Origin: Flagellimonas pacifica
GTDB lineage: Bacteria > Bacteroidota > Bacteroidia > Flavobacteriales > Flavobacteriaceae
Length of the DNA stretch: 64,000 bases
Reading direction: 5' to 3'
NCBI RefSeq assembly: GCF_900215465.1
Contig: NZ_OBEH01000001.1
Coordinates: forward strand, 1,178,001 to 1,242,000
Position 1 is the first letter of the stretch. The number at the start of each line of letters is the position of its first letter. Shown here one piece after another: positions 27,900 to 36,656 of the stretch. The notes beneath the pieces are model-generated. The model searched no databases and was not told the DNA's origin. It saw nothing but the letters and a program-made list of their open reading frames with translations. The position numbers and the translations under genes are program-made.

Positions 27900-29336
27900 A
27901 TGAAAACTAGCATTCGAATAGCAAAAAAAGAAATAAAGATTGCGCTTAGGGAAAAGTTAGTGCTTGCACTTTCTTGCATCATATTAGTGTTATTGGGTAT
28001 ATCACTGTATACAGGTGCCATCGCATATCAACAACAGCAAGAAGCCATCACTAAAGCTCAGAAAGAAAAACGGGAAGAATGGCTTGGACAGGGAGATAAA
28101 CATCCGCATATAGCGGCACATTTTGGCACCTTTATTTTCAAACCCAAAACAGTGTTGAGCTTATTTGATTTTGGGTTGGATACCTATACAGGCACCTCTG
28201 TTTATTTAGAGGCACATTACCAACACCAATTTATGTTCAGGCCTGCACAAGACCATAGTAGTATGATTCGATTTGGAGAATTGAGTGCGGCACTAGTACT
28301 GCAAATTTTAATGCCCTTGCTCATCATATTTTTGGCGTACGCATCTTTTACAAGGGAAAAAGAAAGAGGCACATTACGATTATTGAGTAGTCAAGGAATA
28401 ACATTGACCAGTATTGCCTGGGGCAAGATAATGGCATATTTCATAATACTTCTAGTCATTTTAGTGCCGTTTGTGTTGGGTATTTTGTTGCTGTCGTATT
28501 TGCTGAAAACTCCAGACACCATTACAGATTTGGGAATTCGTATTGTGTTGCTCGGCGCTGCGTATATGGCCTATATTTTTATGTTCATTGTATTGTCGGT
28601 ACTGGTATCTTTAAAATCATCCATAAGTAGAAATGCCTTGTTGACATTGCTTACCTGTTGGATACTCTTTACCATCATTATTCCCAAGACCGTTGCCAAT
28701 TTAGGAGAAAGCTTATATCCGTTGCCTTCAATGAAAATCTATAAAGAAGCCATTTTGAAGGATAAGAAAGATGGATTGGACGGAAAGACACCGAGAGCGG
28801 TACGAATGGCACAATTGGAAAAAGAACTGCTGACCAAGTACAAGGTGGATTCCGTGCAACAACTCCCTTTCAATTTTGACGGCGTAAAAATGCAAGCGGG
28901 AGAAGAATATGGCGATAAAGTGTACGATGTGCATTGGGGAAGGCTTTTGGATCTATTTAACAAACAGAACAAATTGGGCAGTTACGCAAGTCTGTTGAAC
29001 CCATACATTGCACTACGGAATATATCCATGGGGTTTAGTGCAACGGATTTAAACACCTCAGTGGATTTTCAGAAAAAGGTGGAGAACTACCGTAGAGTTT
29101 TCATAAAAAAAATGAACGATGATATGGCGCAAAACTCCAAGTATGGTGAGTTTTATGAATACAGCGTAGGACTGGATATGTGGAAGTCGGTAGAAGATTT
29201 CGAATACAATACACCATCAATCTACGCTACATTAAAAAAGTATACTTTGGAATTGACCTCTCTTTTCTGCTGGACAGTGGTACTCATTCTACTGTTGAAT
29301 TACATAACCCGCAAAACAAAACCCACCAATGGATAA
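27900..29336 (+). CDS. ABC-2 permease, DUF3526 type (module 2, subunit A)
   Basis: This 478-residue permease is homologous to the one at 20709. Both carry KHPH--AH-G-F-F-PK--LS-FDFG in the first periplasmic loop and MIRFGE/MLRFGE before the helix bundle. The N-terminal helix is LVLALSCIILVLLGISLYTGA; the conserved turn is REKERGTLRLLSSQG; a last helix (LFCWTVVLILLLNYI) closes the protein. A His-rich stretch (HPHIAAHFG) and AHYQHQFMF in the periplasmic loop could bind metal, but the same positions are only partly His in copy 1. It overlaps the next gene by eight bases. Confidence 0.88.
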   Translation: MKTSIRIAKKEIKIALREKLVLALSCIILVLLGISLYTGAIAYQQQQEAITKAQKEKREEWLGQGDKHPHIAAHFGTFIFKPKTVLSLFDFGLDTYTGTSVYLEAHYQHQFMFRPAQDHSSMIRFGELSAALVLQILMPLLIIFLAYASFTREKERGTLRLLSSQGITLTSIAWGKIMAYFIILLVILVPFVLGILLLSYLLKTPDTITDLGIRIVLLGAAYMAYIFMFIVLSVLVSLKSSISRNALLTLLTCWILFTIIIPKTVANLGESLYPLPSMKIYKEAILKDKKDGLDGKTPRAVRMAQLEKELLTKYKVDSVQQLPFNFDGVKMQAGEEYGDKVYDVHWGRLLDLFNKQNKLGSYASLLNPYIALRNISMGFSATDLNTSVDFQKKVENYRRVFIKKMNDDMAQNSKYGEFYEYSVGLDMWKSVEDFEYNTPSIYATLKKYTLELTSLFCWTVVLILLLNYITRKTKPTNG

Positions 29337-30765
29337 AGTAACCAAAACAATTATACGTTATGAATGGGCATCTTTTGTGCGCAACAAATTTCAGTTATTG
29401 CTTTTGGCAATCATTTTCCTTTTTGGAATGTATGCCATTTATTATGGCACGTCTGTAGTAGAGGAACAGCAAAAAACCATTGCCGACGTTCAAATAATAG
29501 AAGAGGATGAGTTTCATCAATATCAAGTAAGTTTTGATGAAGAATTAAACTCGGTGGATGCAAAAAGAAAAAGGGACATTGCTTCCGACCCCTCTTATGC
29601 GTGGTTCAGGCATGGGTACCATGCGGTACTTCCTCCACATAAATATGCGGCACTTGCAATAGGGCAACGCGATTTACACCCGTACTACCACCGCCTTACG
29701 GGAATGAGCCTCTACTATCAACTTTTTGAAAATGAAATAGCCAATCCAGTAAAACTTTATGTCGGTAATTTTGACCTGTCATTTGTCCTCATCTATCTTT
29801 TACCACTGCTTATCATTGCCTTTACATTTGGACTCTATTCCATAGAAAAGGAAAGTGGTGTGCTTGCGCTCCTACGAATTCAATCCATAAGCATTCGAAA
29901 AATAATAGCAATAAGATTACTGTTCTATTTTATGCTCATTACAGGTTTTGCACTACTAATTTCCTTGATAGGATTATTGGTTTCGGGCAATATGTTTGCG
30001 GATGAAAATCTATTGGCGGCTTTGCTTTGGTTGGTAGGGGTAATTTTATACAGTGCCTTCTGGTTTGGCTTGATGTTTTTGATTATCAGCTTTTTTAAAA
30101 GCTCAGCGTTCAATGCAATATGTGCAGCAGGGTGCTGGCTTTTATTTCTACTGGTCATACCAGCTATACTGAATGTATGGATGACGACCAAATTCCCTGT
30201 AGATACCATCCATTTGGCAGAACTTACTCGAAGAACGGGCCTGGAAAATGAAAATGACGAAAAGGAACGAGCTGAGGTACTTTCTGAATTTTTAAAATAT
30301 AACCCACAATACAAAGGCAGTGATAGTTTATTTCACAATAATGAGTATGCAAAGGTTTATGCGGCCTTTACAACTTTAAAAGATAGCCACAGCAAAAAAG
30401 ATGTTGATGCATATAGCCAGCTAATCAGCAAAAGAAATCAATGGGTTAACCAATTTCTTTGGATAAATCCAGCGGTAAATATGCAAGATGCTTTTGCTTT
30501 GATTTCAAAGACGGATTTAAACACCTTTCTAAATTATCAATTTGCATTGACCACATTTCATAAGAAGATTACCTCTTTCTATTTTGAAAAGCTTTTTTGG
30601 GACAAACCCATCACGCAAGAAGACTATTCCAAACGCCCCATTTTTAAAATGAAAGAGAATGATCAACGATGGAACATGGTACTATATAGTTTTCTTAAGA
30701 TTGTCATTATCACCTTTCTCTTTGGGATAATGGGCTTTAAGAAAATGAAAAAAGTAACTAACTAA
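29329..30765 (+). CDS. ABC-2 permease, DUF3526 type (module 2, subunit B)
   Basis: This 478-residue permease is homologous to the gene at 22148 through AIGQRDLHPYYHR, VGNFDLSFVLIYLLPLLIIAFTFGLYSIEKESG and WLLFLLVIPAILNVW. It has one N-terminal helix, a periplasmic loop (GYHAVLPPHKYAALAIGQRD), a five-helix block, a charged soluble domain and a final helix ending in a basic tail (KKMKKVTN). With the preceding permease and the ATPase at 27150 it completes the second transporter. The DUF5916 gene follows 15 bases later. Confidence 0.87.
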   Translation: MDKVTKTIIRYEWASFVRNKFQLLLLAIIFLFGMYAIYYGTSVVEEQQKTIADVQIIEEDEFHQYQVSFDEELNSVDAKRKRDIASDPSYAWFRHGYHAVLPPHKYAALAIGQRDLHPYYHRLTGMSLYYQLFENEIANPVKLYVGNFDLSFVLIYLLPLLIIAFTFGLYSIEKESGVLALLRIQSISIRKIIAIRLLFYFMLITGFALLISLIGLLVSGNMFADENLLAALLWLVGVILYSAFWFGLMFLIISFFKSSAFNAICAAGCWLLFLLVIPAILNVWMTTKFPVDTIHLAELTRRTGLENENDEKERAEVLSEFLKYNPQYKGSDSLFHNNEYAKVYAAFTTLKDSHSKKDVDAYSQLISKRNQWVNQFLWINPAVNMQDAFALISKTDLNTFLNYQFALTTFHKKITSFYFEKLFWDKPITQEDYSKRPIFKMKENDQRWNMVLYSFLKIVIITFLFGIMGFKKMKKVTN

Positions 30766-30780
30766 AGAATTATCAACTCT

Positions 30781-33003
30781 ATGAAAACTAAAAATAACTG
30801 TCTCATTATTGGAATATTCAGTTTCCTGATATGTATACCCTATGTAAAAGGACAAGAGAGTGATAATTTTCCGCCGCCAGAAAATCCTCAGGAAATACAG
30901 GCAACAAAAGCGATAGGAACAATAACCATTGATGGTAAATTGAGTGAAACAGATTGGAAAAATGCTCCGATCTTATCCAGCTTTTTCAGAATTGAACCTA
31001 AACAAGGGGGCAAGTATCGATATCAAACCGAAGTGAGGTTGCTTTATGACAACAAGAACCTATATGTTGGTGCTTTTTGTAAAGATTCTTTAGGAGCAAA
31101 AGGAGTACGTGTGCAAGATCTGCGTCGTGATTTCTCTTATGGGGAGAACGATATTTTTGCCATTCAGATAGATGCGCAGAACACCAAACAATATGCAGTT
31201 TCCTTTCAAACTACACCTTATGGAAATCAACGAGATCTGCAAAACTTTAATGACGATTATACCGATAATGATTGGAATGCTTTGTGGAAAGTACGCACGC
31301 AGCGTACCCCAGAAGGTTATTATGCAGAATTTGCGATTCCATTCAAATCTTTGCGATACGATAAACCAAAAGATGGGCTGCCGGTAAACTGGGGCATTAC
31401 TTTTTTTAGATTGGCCCGGAGAGACTATGAACAGACGGTGTTTCCGGAAATTCCACAGGCCTTTTCCCCTTATCGAATGACCTATGCAGCAAAGCTGATA
31501 GGGTTAGAAGTACCGCCACCATCTGCTAACATTCGTATAGAACCTTATACATTATATCAGTTTGATGAAACCAAGAATGGCAATTCCCTGGAGAGCACAA
31601 AAAACGATATTAAGGTAGGTGGGGATGTAAAATGGGTTGTTTCCCCCAATTCGGTGGTCGATTTGACCGTCAATACTGATTTTGCTCAAGCAGATGTAGA
31701 CAGGGCAGTAAACAATTTGGAACGGTTCAATATCTTTTTCCCGGAGAGAAGACAGTTTTTTCTCGAAAATTCTGGGATTTGGGCTGGAGCTTCCAATAGG
31801 GACATTATTCCTTTTTTCAGTAGACAAATAGGGCTACAAGGAGGATTTAATGCCGCACCTGCACCTATAGATGTTGGTGCCCGTTTTACCAATAGAGATG
31901 AAAAGAAAACCTTGGCGGGGCTCTATGTGCATCAAGGAAATACCAATACCTCTACGGCGGCACATTTTGGTGTGTTCCGATATCTACAAAACTACGGCAA
32001 GGAAAACAATCTGGGTATAATGGTAACCCATCGTTTGGATAAAAAGAACAATGCCTTGTCACTAAATGAAAACAACAATACCACCCTTTCCATTGATGGA
32101 CTTGTTCGCCCTAAAGATGAATGGACCATTTCCTATTTGGCTTCAGCTTCAAAAGATGAAGCACAAAATAAATGGGGCTATGCAGGCAAACTCTTTGCGG
32201 GGTACACCACAAACAAAATGTATTGGGGCTGGAGTTCCAACTTTGTTAGCAAGGATTATGATCCGGCTATGGGTTTTGTTTATCAAAAGGATGTGATACA
32301 ACACAATCCAGGGGGGTATTTTATCTTGCGCCCTAAAAAAATGCCATGGATACGTCGTTGGGACCCTGGTTTATTTATCAATTATTACCATGATTTTTCC
32401 CAACCAGGAAATTTTCAGCAAGCCAGTTTATATCTTTTTCCCATCTATACTTTTTTTAAGGACAATAGTTTTTTGGAGTATGCTATAACCCCTACATGGC
32501 AGAATATCAATTTTGATTTTGCACCCTTGGGGCTGGCTATTGCCAATGACAGGTATTACTATACTCGACAGTACATAAGATATAGATCCGATCAATCTAA
32601 AAAATTCTCATTAAAAGGAAAATTTGACTGGGGGAAGTTCTACAAAGGTCATAGAGAAACTATTACCGCTGGAGCACGTTACGCTCCAATTCCACATTTC
32701 TCATTATCATTTGATTACGAATTTAATCATCTGAAAAATATTGGGATTGAGGAAAAAAAACTTGAAACCAATTTATATACAGGTGGGGTACGATTGGCAT
32801 TGAACCCAAGAGTGCAGCTATCTAATTTTTATCAGTACAACTCATTTACAGATCAGGTTAGATGGAATGCAAGGTTCAGCTGGGAGTATAGTCCAAACTC
32901 TTTTCTTTATTTGGTATATAACAATACCCAAAATAATAGTTTGGACCCACTGCAAACTAATCAACAATTTATTGGAAAACTGACGCTATTAAAACAATTT
33001 TAA
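30781..33003 (+). CDS. DUF5916 outer-membrane protein with CBM9-like N-domain
   Basis: This 740-residue exported protein has a signal peptide ending YVKGQES. Residues about 40-230 form a carbohydrate-binding family 9-like sandwich (AIGTITIDGKLSETDWKNAP, YDNKNLYVGAFCKD, GYYAEFAIPFKSLRYD). The rest matches DUF5916, a predicted beta-barrel domain: VDLTVNTDFAQADVDRAVNNLERFNIFFPERRQFFLEN is characteristic, and the protein ends KLTLLKQF. The function is not established in this family. It is the last gene of the TonB/ABC run, only 15 bases after the second permease pair, so it is probably part of the same envelope system. Confidence 0.85.
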   Translation: MKTKNNCLIIGIFSFLICIPYVKGQESDNFPPPENPQEIQATKAIGTITIDGKLSETDWKNAPILSSFFRIEPKQGGKYRYQTEVRLLYDNKNLYVGAFCKDSLGAKGVRVQDLRRDFSYGENDIFAIQIDAQNTKQYAVSFQTTPYGNQRDLQNFNDDYTDNDWNALWKVRTQRTPEGYYAEFAIPFKSLRYDKPKDGLPVNWGITFFRLARRDYEQTVFPEIPQAFSPYRMTYAAKLIGLEVPPPSANIRIEPYTLYQFDETKNGNSLESTKNDIKVGGDVKWVVSPNSVVDLTVNTDFAQADVDRAVNNLERFNIFFPERRQFFLENSGIWAGASNRDIIPFFSRQIGLQGGFNAAPAPIDVGARFTNRDEKKTLAGLYVHQGNTNTSTAAHFGVFRYLQNYGKENNLGIMVTHRLDKKNNALSLNENNNTTLSIDGLVRPKDEWTISYLASASKDEAQNKWGYAGKLFAGYTTNKMYWGWSSNFVSKDYDPAMGFVYQKDVIQHNPGGYFILRPKKMPWIRRWDPGLFINYYHDFSQPGNFQQASLYLFPIYTFFKDNSFLEYAITPTWQNINFDFAPLGLAIANDRYYYTRQYIRYRSDQSKKFSLKGKFDWGKFYKGHRETITAGARYAPIPHFSLSFDYEFNHLKNIGIEEKKLETNLYTGGVRLALNPRVQLSNFYQYNSFTDQVRWNARFSWEYSPNSFLYLVYNNTQNNSLDPLQTNQQFIGKLTLLKQF

Positions 33004-33247
33004 ATTGAAACCAATTCTTTTAGAAATATGGGTTGTACGCACATCTCCAGTATTTTAAGGAAAGTTGAAAATTAAGAATGAGAGATGTTAAGGATAGATT
33101 AGGAAAATGTTTTGAAATCTGGATGAAACTTATTGTTTTTAATGTATTGGATACATTTGCTCTAAGAAGGTTGGTGCGCGTATATCTTCAATATTAGCAC
33201 TACCAACTTTATATTTATTCCTTTTTCAAGAAGACTAATAACGTATT

Positions 33248-34660
33248 ATGGAAAATAAGCACAAAGATTACACCCGAAGGCATTTTATAAAGCAATCTAC
33301 CCTTACTTCGATAGCATTGATATCACTGGTAAATTGTACAAACAAAAAAAAGAAAGAGGAAGGGATTGAAAAAAGTGAAATTGGGAGTTTGGATTTAAAA
33401 CTAGACCCCAAAGGATATCTTGATCTTCCAGAAGGATTTTCTTATAAAGTCATTTCAAAATCTGGTGAAAAGATGTCGGATGGTTTGTTGGTGCCTGGTA
33501 GACCGGATGGGATGGGGGCTTTTCTTAATGAAATGGGAAAGACTATCATTATAAGAAACCATGAGAATAGTCCCAATACATTGGAGCATAGTCCATTTGG
33601 ACTAACCAATGAATTATTGCCCAACGTGGAATTGAACAAACTTTATGATTCTGGAAACGGAACCAATCCTGGGTTAGGAGGCACTACAACTTTAATTTAT
33701 GATGAAGACAATCAGGAAGTTGTGGAACAATATATGAGTTTGGCCGGTACTTATAGAAATTGCGCAGGTGGTGTTTCGCCTTGGGGAAGCTGGATTACCT
33801 GTGAAGAAGATGTCACCAAGGCAGATGGGAGTCAAATTCTTGAGGACCACGGTTATGTATTTGAGGTGCCTATGAATGCCAAAGAGATGGTAGTACCAAC
33901 CCCAATTAAGGCAATGGGACGTTTTAATCATGAAGCTGTAGCCATTGACCCTGATTCTGGTTGCGTTTATCTTACGGAAGACAGACACGACGGACTTATC
34001 TACAGGTTTATCCCCAAGGAGAAAGAAAACCTTTTGGCGGGAGGATTATTACAGGCATTGGCGATACGTAACAAAAAAAATCTAGACACTAGAAATTGGG
34101 AGGCACCTATGGTACAAACAAACAAGGCTATGGAAGTGTACTGGATAGATTTGGATAATGTGGAATCACCGGAGGATGATTTGAGATATAAAGGATTTGA
34201 GACCGGGGCAGCCCGTTTTGCACGCGGTGAGGGAATTTGGATGGGAGATGGGGAACTCTTTTTTGCATGTACAAATGGAGGTCCAGAGAATTTTGGACAA
34301 GTTTTTAAGTACAAATTATCATCGAAAGAGGGTACGGATAATGAAAATGAAGAACCGGCAATGTTGGAGCTTTACGCGGAATCCAAGGACAAAACTGTAT
34401 TGCACATGTGCGATAACCTTACAATAGCCCCTTGGGGAGATGTTCTGTTGTGCGAGGATAATGGCGAATTAAATCATATAAGAGGTATAGGTAAAGATGG
34501 TAATATCTACACTCTTGCTTGCAATAGGAGCTCCAAATCAGAACTTACAGGTTCGGTTTTTTCTCCTTCTGGAAAAACTCTTTTTGTAAACGTGCAAGAG
34601 AATGGCGACACCTTAGCCATAACTGGTCCATGGGAGAAGTTTAAGAAACTACGCACTTAG
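33248..34660 (+). CDS. phoX: PhoX-family alkaline phosphatase, Tat-exported
   Basis: This 470-residue protein of the PhoX (DUF839) family hydrolyses phosphate esters outside the cytoplasm, using calcium and iron in characterised members. The N-terminus has a twin-arginine motif (TRRHFIK at 9-15), then a hydrophobic stretch ending SLVNC at residue 30, which resembles an atypical lipobox. Family motifs: ILEDHGYVFEVP, GRFNHEAVAIDPDSGCVYLTEDR, FARGEGIWMG, FACTNGG and CDNLTIAPWGDVLLCEDN. A TACATTTG at 33152 could be its -7 promoter box but lacks a good -33. It appears monocistronic; its stop faces that of the convergent slipin gene 19 bases away. Confidence 0.9.
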   Translation: MENKHKDYTRRHFIKQSTLTSIALISLVNCTNKKKKEEGIEKSEIGSLDLKLDPKGYLDLPEGFSYKVISKSGEKMSDGLLVPGRPDGMGAFLNEMGKTIIIRNHENSPNTLEHSPFGLTNELLPNVELNKLYDSGNGTNPGLGGTTTLIYDEDNQEVVEQYMSLAGTYRNCAGGVSPWGSWITCEEDVTKADGSQILEDHGYVFEVPMNAKEMVVPTPIKAMGRFNHEAVAIDPDSGCVYLTEDRHDGLIYRFIPKEKENLLAGGLLQALAIRNKKNLDTRNWEAPMVQTNKAMEVYWIDLDNVESPEDDLRYKGFETGAARFARGEGIWMGDGELFFACTNGGPENFGQVFKYKLSSKEGTDNENEEPAMLELYAESKDKTVLHMCDNLTIAPWGDVLLCEDNGELNHIRGIGKDGNIYTLACNRSSKSELTGSVFSPSGKTLFVNVQENGDTLAITGPWEKFKKLRT

Positions 34661-34678
34661 CGATTTGTTTATTGGTAA

Positions 34679-35572
34679 TCATTCGTTGTTGGTTTTGGTT
34701 GGTTCATTCGCTTTAGATAGTGAAACCAAACCGCCCATGGCACCTAAGTTCATTGAATCCAAAGCTGAACTTGGCACGATTACCATAGATCCTTTTTCCT
34801 TCAAGCCTTCAAATAGCATGTTCATGCCTCTAAGGTGCAAGGCTACAGGATTCTCACTATACTGTTCGCTTGCTTCTGAAAATTTATGTGCTATTTCTGT
34901 TTCAGCGGTTCCTAGAATCACTCTTGCTCTTCGTTCCCGTTCTGCCTGAGCCTCTTTACTCATGGCATCGGCCAAAGCCTGTGGAATGATGATATCTTTT
35001 ATGCCCACGTTTTGGCAAGTTATACCCCACGGATTGGTATTGTGATCAAGTACCTTCTGTAAGTCTTCAGCTATTTTATCCCTGTCTTGAAGTATATCTG
35101 CCAACTCATGTTTCCCTATAATATCTCTAAGTCCGGTCTGGGCAATATAGAAAATGGCTTTCTCATATTCCTGTACTTCCAATGCCGCTTTTTCCACATC
35201 CCAAACGGTCCAATATACTACGGCATCCACATTTACCGGAACAGTATCTCTGGTCAAAGTTTGCTCCGCTTTAAAATCAGTGACACGAACACGCTGGTCA
35301 ATGTATTTATCTATTTGATCAATTACGGGAATGATAAAGAATATCCCTGGTCCCCTTAACCCTTGGTATTTACCCATTCGCAATACCACTGCTTTTTCCC
35401 ATTGGTCGGCAATATGGATTGACTTGGCAATAAAAAGAAAAAGCAGCAATAAAATAGCCGTAACTTTTAAATCTACAATATCAAAAAAATACAATCCGGC
35501 GCATATGGCCAGACCAGAAATTATAATGGCAGTGGAAATGGGGTTCCCAATTTTTTTAATAGAAGTCTTCAT
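34679..35572 (-). CDS. Slipin/stomatin-like SPFH membrane protein
   Basis: This 297-residue SPFH (band 7) protein has two hydrophobic segments at the N-terminus (about 12-60: TAIIISGLAICAGLYFF and AILLLLFLFIAKSI). The band 7 domain (about 60-240) shows WEKAVVLRMGKYQGLRGPGIFFIIPVID, TRDTVPVNVDAVVYWTVWD and LRDIIGKHELADILQDRD, followed by a helical EAQAERERRARVILG stretch. Such proteins scaffold membrane microdomains and often regulate a partner protease or channel. It begins one base after the stop of a GntR-type regulator, so the regulator probably controls its own operon. Confidence 0.92.
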   Translation of the reverse strand: MKTSIKKIGNPISTAIIISGLAICAGLYFFDIVDLKVTAILLLLFLFIAKSIHIADQWEKAVVLRMGKYQGLRGPGIFFIIPVIDQIDKYIDQRVRVTDFKAEQTLTRDTVPVNVDAVVYWTVWDVEKAALEVQEYEKAIFYIAQTGLRDIIGKHELADILQDRDKIAEDLQKVLDHNTNPWGITCQNVGIKDIIIPQALADAMSKEAQAERERRARVILGTAETEIAHKFSEASEQYSENPVALHLRGMNMLFEGLKEKGSMVIVPSSALDSMNLGAMGGLVSLSKANEPTKTNNE

Positions 35573-35573
35573 T

Positions 35574-35942
35574 TTAATTCTGATTTTTAAGTTGATTAAT
35601 TATATCATCTGTTGAAAATCCATAGCTAAATGCTATAGTGGAAAATTCATTGCAAATCTCTTTTAGTTTGTTCCTTTTCTCTTCATCCGATATTTGGATT
35701 TTGGCTTGGCTAATGAATGTCCCCGTTCCTTGTTGTGTTTCAAGTATGTTTTGGATTTCCAGCTCTTTATAGGCTTTTGCAACCGTATTCAAATTTACTT
35801 TCAACTCCACGGCCAGAGACCGGACCGTGGGTAATTGTTCTCCGGTTTTGAGGTTTCCGAAAGCAATGCCAAATTTTATCTGATCGATGATTTGCCGATA
35901 AAACGGTATTCCAGTCTTAGGGTCTAGTTTAAAAGTAATCAT
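35574..35942 (-). CDS. GntR family regulator, YtrA type
   Basis: This 122-residue regulator has an N-terminal winged helix-turn-helix (about 10-75: GIPFYRQIIDQIKFGI, GEQLPTVRSLAVELKVNLNTVAKAYKELE, TQQGTGTFI). Its short C-terminal helical tail of about 45 residues, too small for a ligand domain, is typical of the YtrA subfamily. It is coupled to the slipin gene with a one-base gap. A perfect 9-bp inverted repeat sits 9 bases upstream of its start, the natural operator for autorepression. Effector unknown. Confidence 0.92.
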   Translation of the reverse strand: MITFKLDPKTGIPFYRQIIDQIKFGIAFGNLKTGEQLPTVRSLAVELKVNLNTVAKAYKELEIQNILETQQGTGTFISQAKIQISDEEKRNKLKEICNEFSTIAFSYGFSTDDIINQLKNQN

Positions 35943-35950
35943 TGTTTTAA

Positions 35951-35970
35951 TGTACTATACATATAGTACA
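35951..35970. promoter_or_regulatory. Operator of the GntR/slipin operon
   Basis: Two perfect 9-base arms, TGTACTATA and TATAGTACA, flank a CA spacer, ending 9 bases before the regulator start codon. GntR dimers of the YtrA type are known to bind inverted repeats with TGTACT/AGTACA-like ends close to their own promoters, so this is very likely the autoregulatory site. Confidence 0.75.
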
Positions 35971-36087
35971 AACATACAATAAATTTTTAATAACATAACT
36001 CAGCGTTCCAATTTGTAAATAGAAAGTGGTAAAAGAACAGCGGATTTATTTGTTTAATGAAGTTGGCGTTGAAGAATTCATAGACTT

Positions 36088-36117
36088 AAAAAGCCGAGAT
36101 AAAAATCTCGGCTTTTA
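36088..36117 (-). terminator. Terminator after the DUF6438 lipoprotein gene
   Basis: The 10-bp stem AAGCCGAGAT / ATCTCGGCTT with an AAAA loop is flanked by A and T runs. It lies about 57 bases after the DUF6438 stop on the minus strand and insulates that gene from the GntR/slipin promoter. It could act in both directions. Confidence 0.8.
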
Positions 36118-36173
36118 TAAATTATCAAAGTTTTCAAGAATTCAATTCAAACTTTGTAAAGCTGAATCTGATG

Positions 36174-36614
36174 TCATCTGCCCAGTTGCTGGCCAGTAAT
36201 TATTTCTGCTATCATACCTTCAATTAATATATTTGTCCTTTTAAGCCCGTCTTTTATTTTGGTTGAATGGTACTCATACTTTTTTCCATTGAATCTAAGT
36301 TTGGAAATTGGCATGTCTCGCACTTTTTTAAATAAAACAGGCTCTCCTAGATCATTTTTCAAGGATATTTTTAATTTCTTCATTTTTTCTGAGGTCAACT
36401 TTCCAGTTATTTCTCTATTTGATTTAATGCCATTTACCTTTTTGTATATAAAATTCCCATCGTGATATACCCAGAAGTCGTAAACAGGGCATCTGCCTAA
36501 ACAGGGACCTTTGGAATAGTGGAGCAGAGGTTCTTTTTGTTGAGTTACAACTGCTTCCTCACCCGATTTGCAGGCAAATGATAATAAGATTAAAACCATA
36601 TATATCTTTTTCAT
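36174..36614 (-). CDS. DUF6438-type lipoprotein
   Basis: This 146-residue predicted lipoprotein has the signal MKKIYMVLILLSFACKSGEE with lipid Cys about 15. The mature part starts with the family hallmark KGPCLGRCPVYDFWVYHDGNFIYK, a paired-Cys motif likely to form a disulfide, and continues as one small alpha/beta domain. Function unknown. It lies 42 bases downstream of the zinc peptidase gene on the same strand and could be read from the same transcript. Confidence 0.75.
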   Translation of the reverse strand: MKKIYMVLILLSFACKSGEEAVVTQQKEPLLHYSKGPCLGRCPVYDFWVYHDGNFIYKKVNGIKSNREITGKLTSEKMKKLKISLKNDLGEPVLFKKVRDMPISKLRFNGKKYEYHSTKIKDGLKRTNILIEGMIAEIITGQQLGR

Positions 36615-36656
36615 AATGAATATGTTTTATGTTAATCACTTGGCTAAAGCCAAGGG

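Noticed and set aside
33152..33159. TACATTTG as the promoter of phoX
   Set aside because: The -7 match is exact but the nearest ATTG is only 16 bases upstream; not supported enough for a feature of its own.
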